A DNA stretch of 64,000 bases from Endozoicomonas sp. ISHI1 (GCF_024606225.1 NZ_JAGRPU010000023.1:32964-96963); one strand, 5' to 3'. Positions 35,501 to 44,210 are shown, counted from the first letter of the stretch. Made by a program: numbers and translations. The notes: generated by a model from the sequence alone, not told the origin.

Positions 35501-36476
35501 TGCACCAGGAAAAAAAGTAAAGCTGACACCTTTGGCGGTCAGGCCCCGGTACGATACTCCGCTGATAGATATTGGTGCCAATCTGGTAGGTAACAACAGA
35601 TTTCATAACTTAAGTGGAGTTCTGGCTGATGCTGTCCGTTCGGGGGTCGGCACCGTCATTATAACCGGTACTTCTATCCCAATATCTGGACAGGTTCAGG
35701 ATGAGGTAATGAAATGGGTGGAATCCTCTCCTGTGTCAGACAGAGTAACTGGTCAGGCAACAGCTATTGACGTTTCCTCTGACGCCTCCCGATGTTCTTT
35801 ATACTATACGGTGGGTTGCCATCCTCACAAGGCCAAAGACTTTTTAAAAGACGGTGGTATCCCGGCGATAAAAGAAATACTTGAGAAAGATCACAGTCGC
35901 TGCGTCGCAGTGGGTGAGTGCGGGTTGGATTACGACCGTAACTTCTCAGATGAGAGAGATCAAAGAGAGGCTTTCCGGCAGCAGCTGGCACTGGCTGTGG
36001 AAATGAAAAAACCGTTGTTCTTGCATGAGCGTGATGCCCATGACGATTTCAAGGAAATTCTGGAGGGTTATATTGGGCAGCTGCCTGCAAAAAACATGGC
36101 CTGCGTTCACTGTTTTACCGGCAATGGCGAGGCTCTTCAAGATTACATCGATATGGGGTGCTCCATTGGAATTACCGGATGGATTGCTGGTAACAATAAC
36201 AGAGATCTGGTGGAAGCATTGAGTACTGTTGGATGGGATGTTCTGCGGGACCGTCTGATGATTGAGACGGATGCACCATTTTTACGCCCCTTTCAGGTGA
36301 TGTCCCGAAAAGATAATCCTAAGACGGATAATAAAAAAAGAGTTGATAATGTCCCTGCTAATCTGCCCTATGTGGTCCATGCACTGAGCGAAGTGCTGGG
36401 TGTAGATGCAGAAGAGATTGCTGCTGCAAGCACCCGTAATGCCAGGAAGATATTCTCCCTATTTGACGTTGATTGA
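32550..36476 (+). CDS. Large exported multidomain protein with C-terminal TatD-type nuclease domain
   Basis: The 1308-residue product starts with a signal peptide (HLFFLFIVSVVLPFDAYSA, cleavage near residue 29). An N-terminal beta-rich region (to about 280) is followed by a Gly-rich linker with GGGGFGGGN, a region to about 470, and a four-cysteine motif CQKC-X9-CREC (about 478-494) that could bind zinc. A helical, A/T-rich middle (about 510-870) and a basic disordered linker with KKKKR (about 910-1000) precede the last domain. Residues about 1003-1308 are a complete TatD domain close to E. coli TatD: LIDIGANL, VGCHPHKAKDF, VGECGLDYDRNFS, LFLHERDAHDDF, VHCFTG and IETDAPFLRP, with all metal ligands present. 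TatD proteins are usually cytoplasmic DNases of about 260 residues, so export and this fusion are unusual. Effector or extracellular DNase function is inferred. Confidence 0.8.
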   Translation: MKTARLLTMTHLFFLFIVSVVLPFDAYSAAYANLLSWTGWLSSSKAIEKRTAVSEGISKLSFIGSGPPLLLAYGGKTVDENIKTVSELEDNQLYIVLNSQPGDLFNFCFRTPPAFSSGTLPYPPVITKPLTGQSMPHMQNGGVRLIALAPDSDRWQHEYLARWRLPPGNQSLVLSIEDNESGWVLEPECSGIVSESTGSPSSLDSSVHDGHNFGDKKKSSVDIIFRNTETLKNEPDHPEDKSRLSGALAIPVASDSADNHESFTSSGGGGFGGGNDFDDLFKKRPGNGMAPLYYFEWMSELVSSMVLMPDNDGQTVKKRIWDSRIVLKIKQGWNEQTIIISQALWDRISRANLERSSELFLALSRSPDDPEAAFNHYLDSNRAQPLQTEDYSRYAQQGFILSPEQLRSVSVFPGYCPTGTGCSGGTSQVEKEMAGLGMQPPTYTQSQRDYGRHNQGSRGGRNSGGDDGSGGSPNAGLCQKCRKPVLAFNKCRECLNRESDLVELEATEEPLAAIRRDKEMPVSEAKDFNTSAIHVFRWFQSLRFNEKKRGGYFRTNDFCNLPELYNLLSHGLASDKNNLSKFHSKWVEFTKGNLELYHLISEVGELAKSQGGDDYVEVTRIIKSLALYSNIYESEVALKLFRNELLHYLKSNDLLVSDDWDQVYYSGLTQQKKASLINFIYQVFKITGRSLQEEIVPSEYKTIVMFNRLARDIYAEYNFGLPDINDQGEGYTIMWGYPDHIQYSFITRSNMNRLREGRSHQALQKLALDISGDESSGAENVRAMFTALVIIRSMFAERLRKVFPEHAFLLKDVPRVQLEFLRTFTLKAREQLVEVLKLTRPEKKDEFVRNMFLVFGMVPEELSQEWSPLFVPSEQAAAHKEDVQNVSLHADVNGSGGGWQVVGDSRALKSKKKKRSGSTGRSVAGYPPCAARYRDNSRPDTVQGQQAKVDIGQQFRRRQSSTRASLQLNDSTRGNDFGGVQLNPAPGKKVKLTPLAVRPRYDTPLIDIGANLVGNNRFHNLSGVLADAVRSGVGTVIITGTSIPISGQVQDEVMKWVESSPVSDRVTGQATAIDVSSDASRCSLYYTVGCHPHKAKDFLKDGGIPAIKEILEKDHSRCVAVGECGLDYDRNFSDERDQREAFRQQLALAVEMKKPLFLHERDAHDDFKEILEGYIGQLPAKNMACVHCFTGNGEALQDYIDMGCSIGITGWIAGNNNRDLVEALSTVGWDVLRDRLMIETDAPFLRPFQVMSRKDNPKTDNKKRVDNVPANLPYVVHALSEVLGVDAEEIAAASTRNARKIFSLFDVD

Positions 36477-36707
36477 ACTTTTTTTATTGTTTTCGACGAC
36501 TCCCGGGATCTCTGTTTTCCGAGCGACTGTGTTGGAAAGTCAAATTCCGTCTGAGGGTAATGTATAGGCTCAAAGTATCTTGAAAAGCTTTGTAGATGCC
36601 GGGTCTTCACTTAAGGCAGGCTAATAGCGATGTCAGAAGCAGAAATGCTGTAAATGATGGAAACCCGCCAACTAATCAGCGGGGCTCTGGACGCTCTGAC
36701 AATAAAT

Positions 36708-36797
36708 GGCGGTGGGTCAGAGATTCGAACTCTGGGAAGGCTACTAACCTTCGCCGGTTTTCAAGACCGGTGCTTTCAACCGCTCAGCCAACCCACC
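36708..36797 (-). tRNA. tRNA-Ser (anticodon TGA)
   Basis: The minus strand gives a class II tRNA with acceptor GGTGGGT/ACCCACC, anticodon stem CCGGT/ACCGG, loop CTTGAAA (TGA), a long variable arm and encoded CCA (36710-36708). Confidence 0.95.
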
Positions 36798-36885
36798 TAA
36801 AGAGGTTTGAAAGTGCAGCAACGAACATGGCAACAACCCGATTTTTACCAGCTGAACCCCGAGGATGTTACTGCACTTTGAGAAG

Positions 36886-36976
36886 TGGCGGAGGGACAGG
36901 GATTCGAACCCTGGGTGGGCTATTAACCCACGCCGGTTTTCAAGACCGGTGCTTTCAACCGCTCAGCCATCCCTCC
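36886..36976 (-). tRNA. tRNA-Ser (anticodon TGA), second copy
   Basis: Class II tRNA on the minus strand with acceptor GGAGGGA/TCCCTCC, the same anticodon arm and loop CTTGAAA, a long variable arm and encoded CCA (36888-36886). It lies 88 bp upstream (in transcription) of the first and differs mainly in the acceptor and variable arms. Confidence 0.95.
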
Positions 36977-37214
36977 GCAGCAACGGGATTGAATATTACC
37001 TGAAAACGATCAACTGTCAAACCCTTGAAAACCAAAGAATATCTCCTGATTGGAAAAATCTTTACGGCATGGCACCGGAAAAAAGTTACGGCTGTTACGG
37101 TTTTGTAATGCCTGCGGGGTACTGTGGGCATCCTGTAAAAAGAGAATCTCGATATAGCCGGTGTGTTCAGCTCTGGTATACTCCCTATATAAGCCCCAAT
37201 GCGAGGAATAAAAA

Positions 37215-37886
37215 ATGGAACGCAAATCCACCGTTTTAGCGTCAAGGCCGACACAGGTTGGCAGCGGCATTGAAATCAATAGTGTTTTGCGCAACACCTA
37301 CCTGTTGCTAGGTATGACACTGCTGTTCAGTGCTTTTACTGCGGGTGTGGCTATGGCACTGGAAATCAGTCGTATCACTGCCCTGGTGCTCAGCTTGGTA
37401 GGTTTTGGTCTGATTTTTGTTGTCAATAAAACCGCTGACTCAGGCAAAGGTCTGGTGGCTGTTTTTGCTTTCACCGGCGTTCTGGGTGCTGCCCTTGGGC
37501 CTATGCTGAACTTCTATCTGGCGCTGCCTAATGGTCCTTCTCTGGTGATGCAGGCGCTGGGCGGAACAGCCGTTGTGTTCTTTGCCCTCTCAGCCTACGT
37601 GCTGGTTACCCGCAAGGACTTCTCATTTATGGGAGGCTTCCTGATGGTGGGCCTGATTGTGGCCGTGATTGCCAGTATCGCCCTGATCTTCTTCCAGATC
37701 CCGGCGGCATCCATGGCTCTGTCTGCTGCTATTGTGCTGTTGATGTCCGGCTTCATCCTGTTTGACACCAGCCGTATCATCCACGGCGGCGAAACCAACT
37801 ACATCCGCGCTACCGTCTCTCTCTACCTGAATATCTACAACCTGTTTACTGCTCTGCTCTCTCTGCTGGGCATGTCTGACGACTAA
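37215..37886 (+). CDS. yccA: Bax inhibitor-1/YccA family membrane protein
   Basis: The 223-residue protein has seven hydrophobic segments and the family ending: LSAAIVLLMSGFILFDTSRI with the conserved Asp, then SLYLNIYNLFTALLSLLG. E. coli YccA modulates the membrane protease FtsH. It lies directly upstream of tusDCBE, the same neighbourhood as in many gammaproteobacteria, but has its own terminator. Confidence 0.94.
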   Translation: MERKSTVLASRPTQVGSGIEINSVLRNTYLLLGMTLLFSAFTAGVAMALEISRITALVLSLVGFGLIFVVNKTADSGKGLVAVFAFTGVLGAALGPMLNFYLALPNGPSLVMQALGGTAVVFFALSAYVLVTRKDFSFMGGFLMVGLIVAVIASIALIFFQIPAASMALSAAIVLLMSGFILFDTSRIIHGGETNYIRATVSLYLNIYNLFTALLSLLGMSDD

Positions 37887-37903
37887 GTATTCAGTAATTT
37901 ATG

Positions 37904-37936
37904 AAAATACCTCGGTATTCCCGGGGTATTTTTTTT
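37904..37936 (+). terminator. Intrinsic terminator after yccA
   Basis: AAAATACC and GGTATTTT arms with a 13-base loop, followed by a run of eight or more T. Confidence 0.88.
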
Positions 37937-37982
37937 GCACCAGTGACGGTTATAGAAACTTTTTGTAGACGGGAGTCTGTGA

Positions 37983-38375
37983 ATGAAATATGCACTGGCT
38001 GTCTACGGTGCTTCCGGTACCGGGCAGTCTTCTCTGACAGCACTTTCTTTTGCCAGGGCCTTGCTGGCTGCGGGCCATGAGATCATTCGAGTCTTTTTTT
38101 ATCAGGATGGAGTGCACAATGCTTCCAGCCTGGTTTCACCGCCACAGGATGAGGTGAATCTGCCGGAGCAATGGCAAAAGCTGATCACAGAGCAGGGTAT
38201 TGATGCGGTAGTCTGCATCGCAGCGGCTCTTCGCAGAGGTGTGGTGAATACTGAAGAAGCTGAAAGATATGAACTGCCAGCCAGCAATTTCAGGGAGGGG
38301 TATGAACTCTCGGGATTAGGTCAGTTACTCGAAGCGACCGTTGAAGCTGATCGTCTGGTGACTTTTGGAGACTGA
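37983..38375 (+). CDS. tusD: Sulfur relay protein TusD
   Basis: This 130-residue DsrE-family protein of the TusBCD complex has the sulfur-carrying Cys in DAVVCIAAALRRGV at about residue 78, as in E. coli TusD Cys78. It passes persulfide sulfur from TusA toward TusE for 2-thiolation of wobble uridine in tRNA. First gene of the tusDCBE operon. Confidence 0.94.
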   Translation: MKYALAVYGASGTGQSSLTALSFARALLAAGHEIIRVFFYQDGVHNASSLVSPPQDEVNLPEQWQKLITEQGIDAVVCIAAALRRGVVNTEEAERYELPASNFREGYELSGLGQLLEATVEADRLVTFGD

Positions 38376-38377
38376 GC

Positions 38378-38737
38378 ATGAGTCAATCTATTTGCATTAT
38401 TTCAACTCAGGCCCCTTATCGTGGCCAGTTTGCCAGAGAAGCGCTGGACGCTGCCCTGGTTTCTGCTTCCTATGAGATCCCAACCAGTCTGTTGCTGATG
38501 GGTGATGGTGTTTATCAGATATTGGACGGACAATCTCCCGGGCAGCTGGAAAAGAAAAAACTTTCATCCCTGTTCCAATCTCTCGAACTCTATGGGATTG
38601 AAACGGTTTATGTGGATGGAGAGTCGCTGGCAGAGCGTCATCTTGATCCCGAGCAGTTGTTACCTCTGTACACGCTTCTGGAAGGAGACGCGGTGGCATC
38701 TTTCCTGGCACAGCAAGATAAGGTATTGAGTTTCTGA
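38378..38737 (+). CDS. tusC: Sulfur relay protein TusC
   Basis: This 119-residue DsrF-like subunit shows SICIISTQAPYRGQFAREALD at the start and MGDGVYQILDGQ in the middle, as in TusC. It is structural in the TusBCD hexamer. It starts 2 bp after tusD and its stop overlaps the tusB start (TGATG). Confidence 0.93.
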   Translation: MSQSICIISTQAPYRGQFAREALDAALVSASYEIPTSLLLMGDGVYQILDGQSPGQLEKKKLSSLFQSLELYGIETVYVDGESLAERHLDPEQLLPLYTLLEGDAVASFLAQQDKVLSF

Positions 38738-39024
38738 TGGCTACTTTACATACGGTCAATAAAGCCGGACAACCCCTGGAACTGTGCCTGAGAGCCCTTA
38801 ATCCGGGTGACAGTGTTCTGCTTCTGGAAGAGGGCGTTTACGCTTTGTATGAAGCCAGTGATGTTTTGTCTGATCTCCTCAGGCATATAGCCGTCTATGT
38901 GCTGGAGGCGGATGTTCTGGCCCGGGGAATGACGAACAGAGACGATCTGGATATCGATATGGTGGACTATCAGGGATTTGTTGAGTTGACGGTGGCCAAC
39001 GATAAAGTGGTGAGCTGGTTTTAG
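38737..39024 (+). CDS. tusB: Sulfur relay protein TusB
   Basis: This 95-residue DsrH-like subunit includes ALNPGDSVLLLEEGVYAL and the C-terminal FVELTVANDKVVSWF, both typical of TusB. It completes the TusBCD complex. Overlaps tusC by one base and lies 3 bp before tusE. Confidence 0.92.
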   Translation: MATLHTVNKAGQPLELCLRALNPGDSVLLLEEGVYALYEASDVLSDLLRHIAVYVLEADVLARGMTNRDDLDIDMVDYQGFVELTVANDKVVSWF

Positions 39025-39027
39025 AAT

Positions 39028-39342
39028 ATGTCGGATTTGAAGCTTGATAAAGACGGCTATCTGGTCAACCTTAGTGACTGGAATCCAGAGGTCGCTGGTC
39101 AGTTGGCAGCAGAAGACCATGTTGAACTGACCGATGAACACTGGGAAATCCTTAATCTGCTCAGGGAATATTATCAGCAATTTGAACACGCTCCCAGTCA
39201 AAGACCTTTTGTGAAATACGTTGCCAACCAGCTGGGAAAAGAGAAAGGTAACAGTCTCTATCTGATGAAGCTGTTTCCCGGCAGCCCCGCCAAACTGGCT
39301 GCCAGAATTGCAGGTCTGCCCAGACCTACAAACTGTTTCTAG
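39028..39342 (+). CDS. tusE: Sulfur relay protein TusE (DsrC family)
   Basis: This 104-residue DsrC-type protein has LDKDGYLVNLSDWNPEVA near the start, LTDEHWEILNLLREYY and the swinging C-terminal arm ending RPTNCF, where the penultimate Cys accepts sulfur from TusBCD and hands it to MnmA. Last gene of the operon. Confidence 0.94.
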   Translation: MSDLKLDKDGYLVNLSDWNPEVAGQLAAEDHVELTDEHWEILNLLREYYQQFEHAPSQRPFVKYVANQLGKEKGNSLYLMKLFPGSPAKLAARIAGLPRPTNCF

Positions 39343-39371
39343 CAGCTTGTGTATCCCCACCGCAAAACCGG

Positions 39372-39392
39372 GCTGTCTGGTCGACAGCTTTT
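39372..39392 (+). terminator. Probable terminator after tusE
   Basis: GCTGTC and GACAGC arms with a 5-base loop are followed by TTTT; AAAA lies a few bases upstream. It sits between the convergent tusE and methyltransferase-like genes and may serve both. Confidence 0.55.
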
Positions 39393-39400
39393 CCATAGCT

Positions 39401-40657
39401 TCAATTTGATTTAGCCGCCTGGCTGGCAACTTTTAAGGCACTGACATCCTGACGATAGACATGCCAGCAGCGCAGCTCCAATCCATTTCTTTCCGCGTCA
39501 TATTTAATATCATTGAAAGATCTAAAATTCTCGATACGTGACCTTTCATGAAGATACTTCCTGAAGATGTAGTCTGGCCAACATTGATCAGGGTTTCTGA
39601 GCATTTCCGGTTGTAATTGATCTTTCAACGTGGAGATCGCAGCTTGGTAGCTATCCCGCTGTTCAGGAAGTTTTGCCAGCAACTGGTTTAACCGGTGAAT
39701 ATCACTGTTTTCTGCATTCATTCTTGCGGCTTTTGCCTCACGAATGGCAGTCTCTGTCGCAGTAGCCTCAGGAGTAAAGAAATTCGCGAATGCGTGATAA
39801 TGTCTGGTGTACAGCAGTTCCGGGGGAATATAGCGCTGCGGTGAGGATACATAAGGGTCTTCAGTGGTCAGGACAAAGCAGCCGGGATTGTTTTTTATCA
39901 GTGCGGTCAGATAAAAGTCAGTCATTCCCTCTGTAATCTCCCTGTTCAGTCGTTTTGCAACTGAGCCTGAGCCGGTAAAAGGGTGTATAGCGGTAAACAA
40001 AGTGGTCGCCGGTGAAGCGTCAGCAATTTCCTGAGCCGGGATCAGGTTTATGGGGAGTGGCTTGGCATCGTTAGCCTCATTGGCGTAATCATTGCGCACA
40101 TCCACAGGAATAACTTTGATCCTGAATCCCTGTTCATTGAGGTAGTTTTGCATTAACAGGGATAGTTTTGCGTTGTGACAGCCAATATCCACAATACATT
40201 CGATTGTGTTGTTTTTGCTTAAAAAATTAGCCAGAAAGCTGAAATTATACAAATCCAAAAAGCGCCTTTTTGTAGCCTGGGCAGGATCAACAAAGGGTTG
40301 CGAAGTATCCAGCGTCATCAGTTTCTGGTTGCCGATCCGGACAGTTTTCGGTTCAACGCCATGCGGTATATTGGCATAGGTCGCACAGTAATTGCTCCGG
40401 GGATTGTTATCCATATGGACTGGTGTATATTTGGAAGTGCCGGGATATGGCCTGGAAGGCGTCTTCAAATCAGTCACGGTACGACTCGAAAGACCGACGG
40501 TTTGTTGTTCGCGGACTCCGTTGCCGTCGGTCTTCAGATAAGGGGCGATGTCATGGCTTTGTGAGCCATCCTCAGGTTTACAAGGGGGAGTTTGTTCTGT
40601 TATGCCTTGTTCTGCCATCTGAACGTGTGAATTGGCAGTGTCCATACCTTTAAACAT
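39401..40657 (-). CDS. Methyltransferase-like protein of unknown function (paralogue 1)
   Basis: The 418-residue product is paralogous over its length to the gene at 44211-45461. The first about 90 residues are polar and probably disordered. Then a Rossmann-type start is seen: IECIVDIGCHNAKLSLLMQN (about residues 152-171) and KVIPVDV, resembling motifs I and II of SAM-dependent methyltransferases, although GCH replaces the usual GCG. Further shared blocks are IPAQEIADASPATTLFTAIHPF, NNPGCFVL and YISSPQRYIP-type sequence. No signal peptide. Start at ATG 40657 with GGAGAG upstream. The family is not recognised; the two copies flank an ankyrin protein gene, suggesting a host-interaction module, which is inference. 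Confidence 0.65.
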   Translation of the reverse strand: MFKGMDTANSHVQMAEQGITEQTPPCKPEDGSQSHDIAPYLKTDGNGVREQQTVGLSSRTVTDLKTPSRPYPGTSKYTPVHMDNNPRSNYCATYANIPHGVEPKTVRIGNQKLMTLDTSQPFVDPAQATKRRFLDLYNFSFLANFLSKNNTIECIVDIGCHNAKLSLLMQNYLNEQGFRIKVIPVDVRNDYANEANDAKPLPINLIPAQEIADASPATTLFTAIHPFTGSGSVAKRLNREITEGMTDFYLTALIKNNPGCFVLTTEDPYVSSPQRYIPPELLYTRHYHAFANFFTPEATATETAIREAKAARMNAENSDIHRLNQLLAKLPEQRDSYQAAISTLKDQLQPEMLRNPDQCWPDYIFRKYLHERSRIENFRSFNDIKYDAERNGLELRCWHVYRQDVSALKVASQAAKSN

Positions 40658-40990
40658 GATTACTCTCCATGTCTATGAGTCAGTAATAAGATCAAAAACT
40701 TTATTCAGTTTGAACTTATAAAAAGTTTGTGATTATTTACTTTGACCAAGATATTAATACTTAGTTCAATTCATAAATTGGCAGTCATATTGTCATTTTT
40801 CAGGGCGTCCTCAATCGGGCGCTTAATCCCTTTAGCAGGTTGGCTGGTCACTTCTGAGCGTGAGGCTGTTCCCGGTATCGAATAGAAGTTCCCTGAGTCA
40901 GAACTTTTTGAGTCATCAGTTGTCGTAAAAAGATAGCGTGTCTAATAAAAGCTGGCTGATGTGGGCAATATTTTCAGGAGGAAAAAAACA
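40658..40990. promoter_or_regulatory. Divergent promoter region of methyltransferase-like and ankyrin genes
   Basis: This 333-bp gap contains, next to the leftward gene, sequence that recurs upstream of the paralogue (TGTCTATGA, AAAAACTTT, TTATTCAG, shared with 45462-45560). An ideal Shine-Dalgarno AGGAGG (40976-40981) decides the ankyrin gene start. No exact promoter hexamers are proposed. Confidence 0.5.
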
Positions 40991-43900
40991 ATGCTGCCAA
41001 CAGGAGGGGCGTCATCCAATCCACTAAACCTGAAAGGTGTTGATACAACCACATCTGAAAAGCATAATCCCGTAACAGCCTCGACTAGAAGAATACCCTT
41101 TGTCCAGAGCGAGACAACTCCGCGTACGCAAAGCACTGTGCCATCTGAAGGCTTATGCACCACAAAAAGGGTAAAACTGAAACCGGCTCGCTCCATTCTT
41201 GGTCACCCTTATTACAGGCCCGAAAATAAAAAAGCACTCTTGGCATCAAATAATTCATATAATAATGTGCTGATGCAACAAATGATGATGGAGTTGACAG
41301 AACTGCAAGTCTCTTCGAAGGAGGCGCAATGTCGTCAGCACAACCTTTTGGATAATTCATCCCCGCAAGTCTTTATAAATCTGATAAAGCAGGGTGATAC
41401 AAAAAGCGTAAAAGAATGCATTACCAATAACCCCCTTGCTTTAGCTGTTAAAAATAAAGAAGGTAACTCAGTCCTGCATCTGGCAGTGCTACACGGCCAT
41501 GATGACTTATGCCGACTGTTAGTTAGTAGGGCACAACACCTGTTGCAGGCAACAAATAATAACGGCGAACGACCTCTGCATATCGCAGCCAAAGAGGAAC
41601 AAAACCATTTTTTGAGATTTTTTCTGGATAATTGCCCCAGTTTGTCATTATTGGAAACAGAGTTGCTGGCAACAGACAAATCAGGAGCTACACCGGTACA
41701 CCTGGCAGCTCAATACGGAAATAAAGCTGGTTTGATGGCCATGCTTGATTATGAAAGTATCCGGAATGTGTTTGTTGGCAATTATTTCCTTATCGGGTTG
41801 GCGATAGAAAATGGTCATACACAGTGTGCGGAAGTTATTATTAACAGTGCAAAAACTGCGGGTACTTTTTTTCAACCCTATAACCTTCTTCACTATGGGG
41901 TAGAGTGTGGCCAGTTGGATTGTGTAAAATGGCTTGTGCAAACCTATCCAGACGCTTTCACACCTGAAGAAGGTGATTTAAATGACTTGGAGCCACTAAC
42001 CCGGTTAGCTATAAAACGTGGCCATGATGAAATTCTAAAATATCTTCTCGAGCAGCCGTTCGTCATAAAACAACTGACGAAAATGGGGTATGCCTCTGAA
42101 TTTGAGAGTAAAGAAAATGGTGCCTGTGCAAAACTGATCAGAGATGCCCGGGAGAAAGTGAAGTTGCCTTTTTGCCCGGTGAAAAATTTCGATAAAACAC
42201 TATTCCAACAGGCCTTGCAGCAGGAAGAAGATAAAATTTTCAATAAAAATACCAAGAGAGACAATTTATCGGATCAGCCCGATAACAGTTTTGCCGACAG
42301 ATCATTGTCCAGCAAATATCTGCCACAAGTTAAAGCCTTGTTAAGTGGGTTGCAGGAAGTAGGCGTTTATGTACATTGTATCATTGAAGAAAATTTAGAT
42401 AAAAAAGGTCAATTCATGGCTATGGGTGATACCGCAGCATCGGTTGGACTGATTAAGGCTCTTGTTGCCCTGGGCGCCAAAACTATCTATGCACAATTGT
42501 CACCTCCGGATTTCAGCGATTTCATTACACGACAAAAATTTAATCATAAAGAGCAGATAAGATACATAAAGAAACAGCGTATAGCATTATCCATGTTGGC
42601 TTACTTACTGCCGGGAATAAAGCTTAAGCCGGGCACTCAGGAAATTTATATTAAAGACACGAGAGTTATCATTTCAAGCTGTAGTCTTAGAAGGGAGAAT
42701 AAAATCAATGCAGCCGTTACCCTTTCATTTTTCCGACCTGAAATGCTTTACTGGCAATTGGGATACATACAAGAATCCTACATTACTTTAAAACCCTATC
42801 GTTTTTTTTCTGAACACGAAACGATGTATTCGGATACCAAAGCATCGGTTAAAATGAATGATAAAAATAACGAATACCCTCAGTGGTCACAGCCTTGCAA
42901 TTTTTCGAGATCTACTTTCATCGATAAATCTCCCACAACTTCCATTTACGACAAGGATGCAATGCCTGATTGTAATATCATCCCTTTGCATCTACCGGCA
43001 AACTCCATTATCCCCAGCGATGATCTGCAACCACAGGGAACGGAAATATCCACTGAATCCGTCGATAGCCATCAAGCAACATTAATCTCTGCGATTGATG
43101 AGCTTTGTGATTTATCTACCAACGGGAAAATACAAACTGCGGTAGTTTATGGTTTGCATACTGTTCCGCGGCAGTATAAAAAAACGATACTAACCAATTG
43201 GCTTAGTGCTATTAAAATGAATCAGGATCAGCTGGCGGATGCTCTCCCAGTGGTGGTGACCACCACGGTCAGCGCTTTCAGGGATAAAGATAGAGAGGGA
43301 GATGAATATATGGATGAAAGTGGAACGAGTTCGTTAAAAGAAATCGCGAGCACCACAGGCTTTACACTGATTGACTTTCGGGATCAGCAGGACTGGGCCT
43401 CTTTGAGGGCCACGGTCAAGAGCCAATGGTTACTGTGTCTTATGCCCAGTTTGCCACGGCAAAGTTTCAATAAACTGGTGCAAAGCTCCCGGTTCCCGGT
43501 GTTAAGTGAAGGCGCCAATCTGACCTCGACCCTGTTGCAAAATGGCCAGGCCCATCTTTCTCTCCTTCCCTATGGAAATACGCCAGTGGCTCAGGACATG
43601 GGAGTGCCACTGGAGGCTTTAAAAGCCCTGGCCTTTTCCTGCAAGCTGCAGATGGAAAGAAAGGGTGCCGAGAATGAAGTCCTTAAAACATTGTCAAACT
43701 TTGTCAGGAAAGGCCGCTATGCAGAGGCACTCTCTTATATTGACAAGATAAGGACCGAAGGCTTTGAAAATGGAGCATTGAGTTTTGTATGGGCAGACCC
43801 TCAACCATCGCCTTTGCATTTGAGGCCAGTCACCATTATGAGCCTGTTACATAAGGCAGAAAAACTGGGTGGTATTGAGAAAAAGGCGTTGCTCGCAGCG

Positions 43901-44071
43901 CTTGACCCTTCCGATCAAGCCCTGACTGATTACATTAATAGCTGCCTGGACAAGAACTCAATAACAAATCATCATTTCAGGCTGCAGCAAATGCATGTCA
44001 ATAAGCCTTTCAATAATAAGGTGCTGGCAGCGCTGCTGCAATTTGGACGCTATAAAAAACTGCTGCCATGA
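40991..44071 (+). CDS. Large ankyrin-repeat protein, effector-like
   Basis: From ATG 40991, nine bases after AGGAGG, the product has 1026 residues. Residues about 120-360 contain ankyrin repeats: clear units are NKEGNSVLHLAVLHGHDDLC, NNGERPLHIAAKEEQNHFLR and DKSGATPVHLAAQYGNKAGL, with weaker ones up to PLTRLAIKRGHDEILKYLL. The C-terminal about 650 residues are unfamiliar. They include an alpha/beta-like stretch around 440-560 and a block VLSEGANLTSTLLQNGQAHL (about 834-853) that resembles, in pattern only, the donor loop of GT-B glycosyltransferases. There is no N-terminal signal peptide, so type III or IV export would be needed if it is secreted. Ankyrin proteins are abundant in animal symbionts and bind host proteins. 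Function unknown. Confidence 0.75.
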   Translation: MLPTGGASSNPLNLKGVDTTTSEKHNPVTASTRRIPFVQSETTPRTQSTVPSEGLCTTKRVKLKPARSILGHPYYRPENKKALLASNNSYNNVLMQQMMMELTELQVSSKEAQCRQHNLLDNSSPQVFINLIKQGDTKSVKECITNNPLALAVKNKEGNSVLHLAVLHGHDDLCRLLVSRAQHLLQATNNNGERPLHIAAKEEQNHFLRFFLDNCPSLSLLETELLATDKSGATPVHLAAQYGNKAGLMAMLDYESIRNVFVGNYFLIGLAIENGHTQCAEVIINSAKTAGTFFQPYNLLHYGVECGQLDCVKWLVQTYPDAFTPEEGDLNDLEPLTRLAIKRGHDEILKYLLEQPFVIKQLTKMGYASEFESKENGACAKLIRDAREKVKLPFCPVKNFDKTLFQQALQQEEDKIFNKNTKRDNLSDQPDNSFADRSLSSKYLPQVKALLSGLQEVGVYVHCIIEENLDKKGQFMAMGDTAASVGLIKALVALGAKTIYAQLSPPDFSDFITRQKFNHKEQIRYIKKQRIALSMLAYLLPGIKLKPGTQEIYIKDTRVIISSCSLRRENKINAAVTLSFFRPEMLYWQLGYIQESYITLKPYRFFSEHETMYSDTKASVKMNDKNNEYPQWSQPCNFSRSTFIDKSPTTSIYDKDAMPDCNIIPLHLPANSIIPSDDLQPQGTEISTESVDSHQATLISAIDELCDLSTNGKIQTAVVYGLHTVPRQYKKTILTNWLSAIKMNQDQLADALPVVVTTTVSAFRDKDREGDEYMDESGTSSLKEIASTTGFTLIDFRDQQDWASLRATVKSQWLLCLMPSLPRQSFNKLVQSSRFPVLSEGANLTSTLLQNGQAHLSLLPYGNTPVAQDMGVPLEALKALAFSCKLQMERKGAENEVLKTLSNFVRKGRYAEALSYIDKIRTEGFENGALSFVWADPQPSPLHLRPVTIMSLLHKAEKLGGIEKKALLAALDPSDQALTDYINSCLDKNSITNHHFRLQQMHVNKPFNNKVLAALLQFGRYKKLLP

Positions 44072-44210
44072 AGGTAATCCTGTACTTGAGGTAGTGGTTA
44101 AAACAGTAATAACTGATAGTGTCAGGGAACCTGCAAATCACTACCCGTCTGTTACGCAGTGCGGTCGCGGCATTCGTAAACCGTGCTGCCAGTTAACTTC
44201 TATTTAAAAA

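Noticed and set aside
36596..37239. Plus-strand frames of 135 and 124 codons across the tRNA-Ser genes
   Set aside because: They are translations of tRNA sequence on the wrong strand (repeated GTGIRTLG/RDSNPG patterns), a well-known artefact.
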